From: Scatomorpha gallistercoris
GTDB taxonomy: Bacteria; Bacillota; Clostridia; Oscillospirales; Oscillospiraceae
Reading direction: 5' to 3'
NCBI GenBank assembly: GCA_018713005.1
Contig: DVFX01000028.1
Coordinates: 1 to 64,000 of the forward strand
Length of the DNA: 64,000 nt
Made by a program: the position numbers and the translations under genes. Below the pieces are notes generated by a model, which saw nothing but the letters and a program-made list of their open reading frames with translations, was not told the DNA's origin and searched no databases. How positions within the stretch are numbered: the stretch's first letter is position 1; every line of letters starts with the position of its first letter. Positions 51,775 to 59,325 of this stretch are shown here, piece by piece.

Positions 51775-53001
51775 TTACTCGGCGGCGTTCTCGGCGGAGA
51801 CGTACACGCCGTCCTGGATGACGACCGCCAGAGGCAGCTTGCTGACTTCGCCGGAGGTGGACCAGGTCATGCCGGAGCCGGTCAGGCCGTCGAAGGTCAT
51901 GCCGGTGAACTGCTCAATCATGGCGCTGCAGATGTCCTCGGTGCTCATGTCGGGGGTGCATCCTGCGGCCTCGAGAGCCTGCTTGAGGGCGTAGACGCAG
52001 TCGTAGCCGTCGGCGGCGAACTGGTTCGGGGTCTCGCCGAAGCGCTCATTGTACTCGTTGACGAAGCTGACGGTCTTTTCGTCGGTCGCGTCTGCGGAGA
52101 AGGGGGTCAGGACCATGACGCCCTCGGCGAGGCTGAGGTCGAAGTTGGGCATGGTCAGGATGCCGTCCATGCCGTCCACGCCGAAGAAGGTCGGCTCATA
52201 GCCCATGGCGTTGGCCTGGGAGAGGATGACGGAGGCGGGCTGGTAGTAGATGGGCAGGAACACGACGTCCGCACCGGCGGCCTGGGCAGCGGTGAGCTGG
52301 ACGGAGAAATCGGCCTGGGTGTCGGCGGTGAAGGTGCCCTCGTAGACTATCTCTAGGTTCTGGTTTTCTGCCTCGGCGACAAAGGTGTCGCGGATGCCCT
52401 GGGAGTACGCGTCGTCGTTGCGGTAGATTACGGCGACCTTGGCGTCAGGCATATTGGCGCCCATGTAGGTGGCCGCGCCGGAGCCCTGGTTGGGGTCGGA
52501 GAAGCACATCTGGAACATGTTGTCCTTGCCCGCGACGACGTCGGGGGAGGAGGCGCTGGGGGTCAGGGCAAAGATGCGGTCGTTGTAGACCTCGGCGGAT
52601 ACGCTGATGGCCGGGCCGGTGGTGACGGGGCCGACCAGTATCTGCATACCGTCGTCCATGAGCTTGTTGTAGGCATTGACGGAGGTCTCGCCGTCGGACA
52701 CGTCGTCCTCAAAGCTGAACTCAACCTGATATCCGTTGATGCCGCCTGCGGCGTTAATCTCATCGACGGCAATCTGGATGCCGTTCATAACTGCGGTGCC
52801 GTAGATGGCGTTTTCGCCGGTCAGCGGGCCTACGCCGCCGAACTTGAAGGCGGCGCCGTCGGCGGCGGGCTCGCCGCTCTCGGCCGGAGCGCCGCTCTCC
52901 GCGGGCGCGGCGGATTCGGTGGAGCCGTTCTCCTGGCCGCAGCCGGAGAAGAGGGCCAGGCACATTACGAGCGCCATTGCAAGTGCGAGATACTTTTTCA
53001 T
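51775..53001 (-). CDS. livK: Branched-chain amino acid-type ABC substrate-binding lipoprotein
   Basis: A 408-residue LivK-like lipoprotein: lipobox ALFSGC (Cys about residue 21), a Ser/Ala/Glu linker, then FKFGGVGPLTGENAIYGTAV and EINAAGGINGYQVEFSFEDD, both typical. Ligand loop TPSASSPDVV is visible. The start follows AGGAGG; the longer frame covers the upstream terminator. First gene of the liv cluster. The exact ligand is not known. Confidence 0.92.
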   Translation of the reverse strand: MKKYLALAMALVMCLALFSGCGQENGSTESAAPAESGAPAESGEPAADGAAFKFGGVGPLTGENAIYGTAVMNGIQIAVDEINAAGGINGYQVEFSFEDDVSDGETSVNAYNKLMDDGMQILVGPVTTGPAISVSAEVYNDRIFALTPSASSPDVVAGKDNMFQMCFSDPNQGSGAATYMGANMPDAKVAVIYRNDDAYSQGIRDTFVAEAENQNLEIVYEGTFTADTQADFSVQLTAAQAAGADVVFLPIYYQPASVILSQANAMGYEPTFFGVDGMDGILTMPNFDLSLAEGVMVLTPFSADATDEKTVSFVNEYNERFGETPNQFAADGYDCVYALKQALEAAGCTPDMSTEDICSAMIEQFTGMTFDGLTGSGMTWSTSGEVSKLPLAVVIQDGVYVSAENAAE

Positions 53002-53032
53002 GTTGTCCTCCTGTGAATATCCGTTTTTATAC

Positions 53033-53069
53033 AAAAAACCGGTCCCGACCTGCTGGTCGGGACCGGTTT
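53033..53069 (-). terminator. Strong terminator upstream of livK
   Basis: A 15-bp perfect stem (53069-53055 with 53050-53036, loop 4 nt) followed by TTTTTT on the minus strand. It ends the small membrane protein gene or attenuates read-through into livK. Confidence 0.88.
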
Positions 53070-53086
53070 GAAGTATACACATCAAA

Positions 53087-53389
53087 TCAGCTTACCGATG
53101 CCAAACGAGGCCGTTGTGGTGTCCTGACAAGAATAATTACTACGGAAAGTACGGTTATTATGCATACCAGTACGCATATAAGTACCAGTACGCTAATGAG
53201 GCGTATAATTATCAGGGCCAGGCTCAGGGCAACAAAAATGGACACTGCAAGGGCAGTGTCCAGGCTAAGCAGGCTGTTCATATTTTCGCTCTGGGCGGCG
53301 CAGCAGGCGCAGACGCGCTGAGTGCCCTCGGCAGAGAAGCCGCGGGTGGAGTTACAGGCGTTATTGCGGTTGAAGAAACGTTCAAACAT
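53087..53389 (-). CDS. Small membrane protein with Cys-containing N-terminus
   Basis: A 100-residue protein: a soluble N-terminus with three Cys (RVCACC) and two adjoining hydrophobic stretches (ALAVSIFVALSLALIIIRLI, VLVLICVLVCIITVLSVVII). AAGGAG is 9 bases before the ATG and a strong terminator follows the stop, so it is likely a real gene. No family is recognised. It lies upstream of livK, in the same direction. Confidence 0.6.
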   Translation of the reverse strand: MFERFFNRNNACNSTRGFSAEGTQRVCACCAAQSENMNSLLSLDTALAVSIFVALSLALIIIRLISVLVLICVLVCIITVLSVVIILVRTPQRPRLASVS

Positions 53390-53568
53390 GTTCGCGGCTC
53401 CTTTCGTGAATGTGTTTGCACTTTAGCACCCAATGACGCGAATTGTCAAGTGGATTCTTGCCTTTTCTGCATTTCACACAGAAGATTTTGATGAAGGGAG
53501 AGCAAATTTCTCTGTTACACACAGAAATTATGCCAATATTTTACCTGCGCAGGTTAGGAAACCGGCTT

Positions 53569-54594
53569 TCAGATACGTTGGGCCAACTCGGGAAAAGAGT
53601 CCCGAAAAGTAACTTCCGGCTGTATAACCATGTGCGTTTTTGGGTCTGCGCGGCGTGAAATCAGGTTGAAGCAGAGCTTGAGCGTCTCTGCGGCGACGGC
53701 CTGCATGCGCAAGTCTATCGTCGTCATGCTGGGGGATGTGAAGCGGCTCAGGCTGTCGGGACCTGTGTTTGTAGTCAGCAGGTAGGTGTCCGTGCCGACG
53801 GCGACGCCGAACTCGACAAGGGCGGCCAGCAGCCCGCGCGCAATCTCCTCCTGGTTGCAGAAAATGGCCTGCGGCACCTGCCGTTTCTGGATGAGCTTTA
53901 TGCCGAGGGAGTAGCCGGCCTCGGCGTCGGCGGCGCAGAAATACTGGTTGTTTTCAGCCCCAAGACCCAGCTCATCCCAGCGCTTGAGGAAGGCGTCGCG
54001 CCTGGTGTTTGTTGCGACGTGGTACTGCCTTTCCCAAATTGTAGCCACGGACTCGGGCGAGCAGCTTGCGACAATATCGCACGCGAGCCGTCCGGCGGCG
54101 GCGTGGTCTATCGTCACATATGGATATTCTTCTACACGGCGGTTGAGCAGCACCGTGGGGACGGGGCCGAGGGGCTGGGCCAAAAACTGCAGGTCGGCGT
54201 TGGATGCGCCGGCTATAATTATGCCGTTGTAGAGCTGCGAAGAGAGTATATTCTGCTTTTCGACCAGCGTGTCCGGCTCGTAGAACTGCAGGTTTATCTC
54301 AGCGGGCTCAGAAAACAGCTTAGTGACCTCGTTTACGGCGCGCAGGGCGGATATAAGCGCTTGCTCGAAGTAATAGTTTGGCCAGAAGAGCGCGATGCTG
54401 AGCTGATGGGCGCTGTCGCTGCTCAGGCGCTTGGCTGAGGTGTTGGGGCGATAATTGAGGCTCTCTGCCACTGAGAGTACTTTCTCCTGTGTGGCCTTGG
54501 ATATGCGGTGCTCGTCCCCGCGCCCGTTCAGGACGTAGGAGACTGTGGCAATCGAAGTGCGGCACAGGTTGGCGATATCGTAAATGGTTGCCAT
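53569..54594 (-). CDS. LacI family transcriptional regulator
   Basis: A 341-residue LacI-type regulator: ATIYDIANLCRTSIATVSYV as helix-turn-helix and RISKATQEKVLSVAESLNYR with the hinge following. The effector domain has IIIAGASNADLQFLAQPLGP. AGGAGG fixes the start. It lies downstream of the MBL gene, in the same direction as the operon 54782-58964, and probably controls the operator at 59027-59038. Confidence 0.9.
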   Translation of the reverse strand: MATIYDIANLCRTSIATVSYVLNGRGDEHRISKATQEKVLSVAESLNYRPNTSAKRLSSDSAHQLSIALFWPNYYFEQALISALRAVNEVTKLFSEPAEINLQFYEPDTLVEKQNILSSQLYNGIIIAGASNADLQFLAQPLGPVPTVLLNRRVEEYPYVTIDHAAAGRLACDIVASCSPESVATIWERQYHVATNTRRDAFLKRWDELGLGAENNQYFCAADAEAGYSLGIKLIQKRQVPQAIFCNQEEIARGLLAALVEFGVAVGTDTYLLTTNTGPDSLSRFTSPSMTTIDLRMQAVAAETLKLCFNLISRRADPKTHMVIQPEVTFRDSFPELAQRI

Positions 54595-54701
54595 AGGCCC
54601 TCCTTGCGAAGCAAATGACAGAACTTTCAAACTCTACCTGCAATGATACACCGCCCGGCCCGCAGAGTCAACCAAAGCTTTGAGGCGCATATACCGGCAC
54701 A

Positions 54702-54723
54702 GGCTGCGGATTACTCCGCAGCC
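54702..54723 (-). terminator. Hairpin after the metallo-hydrolase gene
   Basis: GGCTGCGGA (54702-54710) pairs with TCCGCAGCC (54715-54723). There is no T-run, so it is a weak terminator or processing stem between the MBL gene and lacI. Confidence 0.5.
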
Positions 54724-54781
54724 CGTGCTTTGCCAAACTAGGAATGAAAGAGTGTGAGTGTGTTGTATTAAGCAAAAAATG

Positions 54782-55669
54782 TCATTCCAGCGCCGTCCAC
54801 GCCAGGCCGAAGTGATACCACTTGTGATGTTCAATCTGCAGCATGGCAGAGGTGGGGACGCGCTCTTTTAGAATTTTGGCGTACCGGCCCACGAAGGCCT
54901 CGGTACTGAACTTGCCGTCTACGACGTAGGCGGCCTTGGCCTCGGGCGGGAGCATGAGGTCGAGAAGCTCGGGCTTGCTGTTGAAGAGCGGCCCGGTCAT
55001 GTCGTAGTGGTGTGGTATGACCACTTTCGCGCCTATGGCCCTGACGAGCTCGGCAAAGACCTCTGGGTCCTGCTTTGGGCTCAGGTGCATGAAGGCGACG
55101 TCGGGCTTCAGCCCGGCGAAGCGGTACTTCTGGTCGGGTGTAGTCTGGCCGGCCCAGACAAGGATGCGCGTACCGTCGGCAGCGGTGATAAGGTAGTTTT
55201 GCAGCTCCAATGAGCCGTACCAGCCGGTGATGCTGTCCAGGCTGTCGACGTTTTCCGCAAACTTCTCCGGGCGGTACACGCCTTTTGCATTTTCCGTGTG
55301 GCGTCCGGCGTAGACGTTTATTTTGACGTCGTCAAACTCGTACTCCTCGCCGGGACGGACCCGGTAGACATTGGTCAGGCTGACGTGCTGCTGAGCGCAG
55401 AGCGCGTCGACGGAGAGATCGCCCACGAAGAGGCGGGCCTTAGGGAATTTGGCGAGCAGCGCCGATATATCCTGAGAGTGGTCGAAATGTACATGAGAGA
55501 GCAGGACATAGTCGGCGCGCTCAACCTTTTCGAGGGGGAAGGGGTAGATGTCTGAGCTGTCCAGCCAGGGGTCGACCAGGAGGTGGGCGCCGCCCGGCAG
55601 TATCATTTCAAAGCCGGCGGTGTTAAACCAGCGGACGCTCACTCCGTTATCAAGCATAGCTGCAGGCAT
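54782..55669 (-). CDS. MBL-fold metallo-hydrolase
   Basis: A 295-residue metallo-beta-lactamase-fold protein of the UlaG-like type, with VDPWLDSSDIYP, the metal motif LLSHVHFDHSQDI (HxHxDH) near residue 60, YAGRHTEN and PHHYDMTGPL with a further His. Such proteins hydrolyse lactones or esters. It ends the operon that includes the 2-hydroxycarboxylate transporter, so a lactone or ester form of that substrate is plausible but not shown. Confidence 0.82.
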   Translation of the reverse strand: MPAAMLDNGVSVRWFNTAGFEMILPGGAHLLVDPWLDSSDIYPFPLEKVERADYVLLSHVHFDHSQDISALLAKFPKARLFVGDLSVDALCAQQHVSLTNVYRVRPGEEYEFDDVKINVYAGRHTENAKGVYRPEKFAENVDSLDSITGWYGSLELQNYLITAADGTRILVWAGQTTPDQKYRFAGLKPDVAFMHLSPKQDPEVFAELVRAIGAKVVIPHHYDMTGPLFNSKPELLDLMLPPEAKAAYVVDGKFSTEAFVGRYAKILKERVPTSAMLQIEHHKWYHFGLAWTALE

Positions 55670-55778
55670 AATGGCAACCTTCTTTCGTCAATGAGGTCAG
55701 GCTGTCCTGCCTGCCGCGCAGGGCGGCGGACAGGACAGAAATGAAAAAGGATGGACAATTACAGTGCTGCACCTGTTA

Positions 55779-57095
55779 TCAGGTGAGCAGCGGAATCAGC
55801 ATGCCGAGTACGAGCAGGGCGAGGGCGCCGCCGAGACGGGTGGAGATGCTGGCGAAGGGGAAGAGGTCCATGCGCTTGGAGACCTGGCAGTTTACAAGGT
55901 CGCCGGTGCCGCCGATGTCGCAGGAGCAGCAGCCGACGGAGATGGCGCTCTCGATGGGGTACAGGCCGAAGAGGCGTCCGAAGATACCGGCGGCGATGAC
56001 GAAGGTCAGGATGGTGCAGGTGACCATCAGTACAAACTGGAAGCTCATGGCTCCGGCCAGCTCTGTGAGGTCTATGGCGGTGATGCCGACGTTGACCATC
56101 ATTGCGGGCAGGAACACGCCGGTTACGAGGTCGGAGGCCCAGGCCAGACGGTCAATCAAGTACTGCGGAATGATGTTGACAGCCTTGAGAATGATGCAGA
56201 GCAGAATCAGCCAGACGATGTAGTTGAGGTTGATGAAGGGGCTGGTCAGGTAGGCGATGATGTTGGCGAAGGCGAACAGCACGGCGCCGAACAGTATGCC
56301 GCAGAGCAGAGAGCTTATCTTGCCGTCAAACTTGGCGTGTTCGGTGTTTACCTCAATCTGGGAGCCGGTGCGGACGAGGTTGCCGTTGCCGGTCCAGCTC
56401 GGCTTGATGCGTCCGAGAGTGTCCAGCAGTCCGGAGAGGACTATGGCCTCGATGTTGGCGAGGGACATGGCAGCGACCATGACGCCGATAAGCGCGTCGC
56501 CGTCAATACCGGCCTCGTTGAGCATGGCGGGGATGCTGACCAGCGGGCCGCTGGAGCCGCCGGAGAATATCGGGAAGGCGTATACGACAAGAGAGTTGAA
56601 CAGGTCATAGCCAAGCAGCGGGCCGATGAGACAGGCGACGCCGATGGTGGTGCCAAGGGAGAGAAGCAGCACGGGGATGTAACGGAATATGGCCTTCAGG
56701 AGCAGCTTGCGGTCAAGCCTGCCGAGGACGGAGCCGCACATGAGCATGGCTATATTGGTCGGGTTCAGGACGTTGTCGCGCAGCTCGGTGAAGCTCTGCT
56801 GCATCTCCGGAGTGATGTAACCGATAAGCACAAGCACAGACGGCCCGAAGATGGTGAGCAGGGGACCGAAGCCGACGTACTTGCCGAGGAAGGGAGTGTG
56901 GTCGCCTATCCAGCGCAGGGGCAGGGCGACGGAGAGCAGGAAGGCAAAAAGGGAGAAGTAATTGGGCTCAAGCCAGCCGAAGCCCATGCTTATCCACAGT
57001 ATCGCGCATATTATGGCGAACATGCCTATGGGTATGCCCATAAACTCCAGGCTCTTGAAGGAGTCGAGACGCGATTTGGTAGTATCAGAACTCAT
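55779..57095 (-). CDS. 2-hydroxycarboxylate transporter family protein
   Basis: A 438-residue membrane transporter of the CitS/MaeN/CimH type, with about 11 membrane segments. Both re-entrant loop GGxG-type motifs are visible: FPIFSGGSSGPLVSIPAM in the first half and CCSCDIGGTGDLV in the second. Family members carry citrate, malate or lactate by Na+ symport or exchange. It shares an operon with an OadA-like enzyme, the usual arrangement for decarboxylating a 2-hydroxy- or oxo-acid after uptake. Confidence 0.88.
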   Translation of the reverse strand: MSSDTTKSRLDSFKSLEFMGIPIGMFAIICAILWISMGFGWLEPNYFSLFAFLLSVALPLRWIGDHTPFLGKYVGFGPLLTIFGPSVLVLIGYITPEMQQSFTELRDNVLNPTNIAMLMCGSVLGRLDRKLLLKAIFRYIPVLLLSLGTTIGVACLIGPLLGYDLFNSLVVYAFPIFSGGSSGPLVSIPAMLNEAGIDGDALIGVMVAAMSLANIEAIVLSGLLDTLGRIKPSWTGNGNLVRTGSQIEVNTEHAKFDGKISSLLCGILFGAVLFAFANIIAYLTSPFINLNYIVWLILLCIILKAVNIIPQYLIDRLAWASDLVTGVFLPAMMVNVGITAIDLTELAGAMSFQFVLMVTCTILTFVIAAGIFGRLFGLYPIESAISVGCCSCDIGGTGDLVNCQVSKRMDLFPFASISTRLGGALALLVLGMLIPLLT

Positions 57096-57134
57096 TTTCT
57101 TTTCTCCTCTACTTTTAGTTTATCTCAGAGAGGC

Positions 57135-57521
57135 TTACTCAGCCTTCTCTTCGAGTTCCTCAAACAGACCGGCGGCGGGGATGACGGCCGACACACCGCA
57201 GATCATCATGCAAAGACGCAGGGCTTCGCCGACCTCCTGAATCGAGGCGCCCTCCTCTACGGCCTTCTTGCCATGGACTATAATAGTGGTCTCAACGCCG
57301 CGGGTGCAGCCGAGCATCATTATCATGAGCTCGCGGTACTTCTTGGGGATGAGGTTATCGCCGCGGTTGCAGGACACAAAAAGGTTCTTGAAGGCGCTGA
57401 GCAGCTGCGGGTCGTTGGCCAGCTTGCGGTGGAACGGGAGCAGCCCGCCTCCGCGTATTTCGCTCAGCTCCGCCATGATTTCCTGAGATTTTTCAATCTG
57501 TACAGGGTCTGTCTGTTTCAT
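57135..57521 (-). CDS. Carboxymuconolactone decarboxylase (CMD) family protein
   Basis: A 128-residue CMD-like protein with the core motif LGCTRGVETTIIVHGKKAVE followed by EGAS. This resembles AhpD/CMD proteins, but only one Cys is at the usual CxxC site, so a peroxidase-type role is doubtful. It lies 3 bp after the OadA-like gene and 39 bp before the transporter gene, so it probably acts in the same pathway. Confidence 0.8.
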   Translation of the reverse strand: MKQTDPVQIEKSQEIMAELSEIRGGGLLPFHRKLANDPQLLSAFKNLFVSCNRGDNLIPKKYRELMIMMLGCTRGVETTIIVHGKKAVEEGASIQEVGEALRLCMMICGVSAVIPAAGLFEELEEKAE

Positions 57522-57524
57522 GTT

Positions 57525-58964
57525 TTATTCCTTCCTTTCGATTGTGTATTTCACGCGCGTCGGGTTTCCGGCGTGCCTTTTTTCAAGATAGGGCCTGGCC
57601 ACGGCGGGGAACATGGCGTACATCAGCACTTCCTCGTCCGTTTCAGCCAGCTCGCCGATTTCGGCCTTCATCTTGTCCCACTCGGGCTCGATGAGGTCGG
57701 CGGGGCGGCAGGTTATAGGCTCATCGTCGCCTATTATCTTGCGCTGGATATCGGCGTCTACCGGGGCGGGGAACTGGCCGTATTCGCCGCGCATATAGGC
57801 CTTGCTCTCTTTCGGGACTATTTTGTACCGCTCTCCCTGGATGACATTCATGGTGGCCTGGGTGCCGACTATCTGGCTGAACGGGGTGCCGAGCGGAGGA
57901 TAACCGAACTCCTCGTGCACCTTGGAGACCTCATTCAGCACATCCTGCAGGCGGTCGTAGGCGTGCATTTCCTTGAGCTGGTTCTCCATGTTGGAGAGCA
58001 TACCGCCTGGTATCTGGTGCTGCAAAACGGAGGTGTCGACACCGGTGAACTTGCTCTGGTACTGCTTATACTTTTCCTTGATGGCCAAAAGGTCGTTGTT
58101 TATGTCGGCAATCAAGCCCATGTCCATTTCCGCGGCGTAAGGCGTGGACGAGAGAGCTATCAGCATGCTCTCGAGCGGCGGATGGGCGGTGCCCAGGCAG
58201 AAGGCGGAGAAGTCCGTGTCTATTACGTCGGCTCCGGCGCGGACCGCCTCCCAATAGCACAGGTCGGCCATGCCGCCGGTGCTGTGGGCGTGGAAGTGTA
58301 TGGGGACGTCTACGGCCTTCTTGAGCGCGCGGATGGTCATGAAGGTCTCGACGGGGTTCTTCATGCCCGCCATATCCTCGAGGTGGATGGCGCTGGCGCC
58401 CATGTCTACGAAGCGCTTGGCCACGTCGCAATATAGCCCGTCATTGTGCGCCGGGCTGGTGGTGTACAGCAGGTTGCATTCGACCGTTTTGCCCGCCTTA
58501 AGCGCGGCGTCCATGGCGGTGGCGCAGTTGCGCGTGTCCATAAGGCCGTCGAATATAAGGAAAATGTCGAGGCCCGCGCCGGCGGCCGCGTCCACAAAGC
58601 GGCGCACGATGTCGTCCGCGTACTGGCGGTATCCTACTATGTTCTGCCCGCGCAGCAGCATGCGCAGAGGTGTGTTGGGCGCGGCCTTCTTGGCCAGGCG
58701 CAGGCGGTCGAAGGGGTTCTCGCCCAAAAAGCGCAGCGCCGAGTCAAAGGTGGCGCCGCCCCACATCTCAATGCTGTCGAAGCCGACCTTGTCCATCTTG
58801 CCTATCACGCTTACAACGTCCTGAGTGCTCATGCGCGTGGCGATCAGGGACTGCTGCCCGTCCCGAAGGTCGACGCTGCAAAAGCGCACGGGCCTGGCCG
58901 GAGCGCGGTAGTTGAGGTACTCGTCCATCTGCTCGGCGGTATATGTGCTGCCAAACTTCTGCAT
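57525..58964 (-). CDS. OadA-like carboxyltransferase without biotin domain, metal Lys replaced by Glu
   Basis: A 479-residue protein homologous to the carboxyltransferase of oxaloacetate decarboxylase alpha and pyruvate carboxylase. Metal and catalytic positions are SVDLRDGQQSL (Asp35), FHAHSTGG (His225, His227). The usual carboxylated lysine in the motif IKDMAG is Glu196 here (HLEDMAGM). The C-terminal biotinyl domain (MKM motif) is absent and no biotin carrier gene adjoins. A biotin-independent lyase or decarboxylase is possible. First gene of the operon behind a strong promoter with a LacI-type operator. Confidence 0.85.
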   Translation of the reverse strand: MQKFGSTYTAEQMDEYLNYRAPARPVRFCSVDLRDGQQSLIATRMSTQDVVSVIGKMDKVGFDSIEMWGGATFDSALRFLGENPFDRLRLAKKAAPNTPLRMLLRGQNIVGYRQYADDIVRRFVDAAAGAGLDIFLIFDGLMDTRNCATAMDAALKAGKTVECNLLYTTSPAHNDGLYCDVAKRFVDMGASAIHLEDMAGMKNPVETFMTIRALKKAVDVPIHFHAHSTGGMADLCYWEAVRAGADVIDTDFSAFCLGTAHPPLESMLIALSSTPYAAEMDMGLIADINNDLLAIKEKYKQYQSKFTGVDTSVLQHQIPGGMLSNMENQLKEMHAYDRLQDVLNEVSKVHEEFGYPPLGTPFSQIVGTQATMNVIQGERYKIVPKESKAYMRGEYGQFPAPVDADIQRKIIGDDEPITCRPADLIEPEWDKMKAEIGELAETDEEVLMYAMFPAVARPYLEKRHAGNPTRVKYTIERKE

Positions 58965-59026
58965 ATCAGCTCTCCTCCTGTTGAAGTCTTAGCGCGTACG
59001 GCAGCCGTTCTGAGGCCGCTCTGTAC

Positions 59027-59079
59027 TTAAACGCTTAATCAACTAAGGCGATTGTAGCAGTGCTGAACACGATTGTCAA
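59027..59079 (-). promoter_or_regulatory. Promoter and LacI-type operator of the OadA-like operon
   Basis: TTGACA (59079-59074), 17 bp, TACAAT (59056-59051): a near-consensus promoter with start near 59044. At about +6 to +18 lies TTAAACGCTTAA (59027-59038), a near-palindrome around a central CG as in LacI-family operators. The LacI gene at 53569 is its likely partner. Confidence 0.75.
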
Positions 59080-59213
59080 CTAAATTGTGAATAATTTATT
59101 ATGACGAAACTCACAAAAACACACGTCGAATTTTGTAGATGCTGTGATATTAGACAAACATAAGCCTTATTTTTGAGCAATATTGCTGAAACTAAGAATT
59201 GCGCAGAAAAAGA

Positions 59214-59242
59214 TTGACATTGACGAGAATTGAAATTAATAT
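59214..59242 (+). promoter_or_regulatory. Promoter of pyruvate:ferredoxin oxidoreductase gene
   Basis: TTGACA (59214-59219) is 17 bp from TAATAT (59237-59242). A leader of about 75 nt precedes GGAGG (59312-59316) and the GTG start. Confidence 0.65.
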
Positions 59243-59325
59243 AATGACATGTAGGATTAAGGGATTAAGCATCCGCTTCTTGGAGAGACGAGAAGATATG
59301 ATGTCATTTTAGGAGGTATACTATC

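Noticed and set aside
55764..58436. Plus-strand frame of 890 codons across three genes
   Set aside because: It runs antisense through the 2-HCT, CMD and OadA-like genes, with composition typical of a reversed coding frame and no domain.
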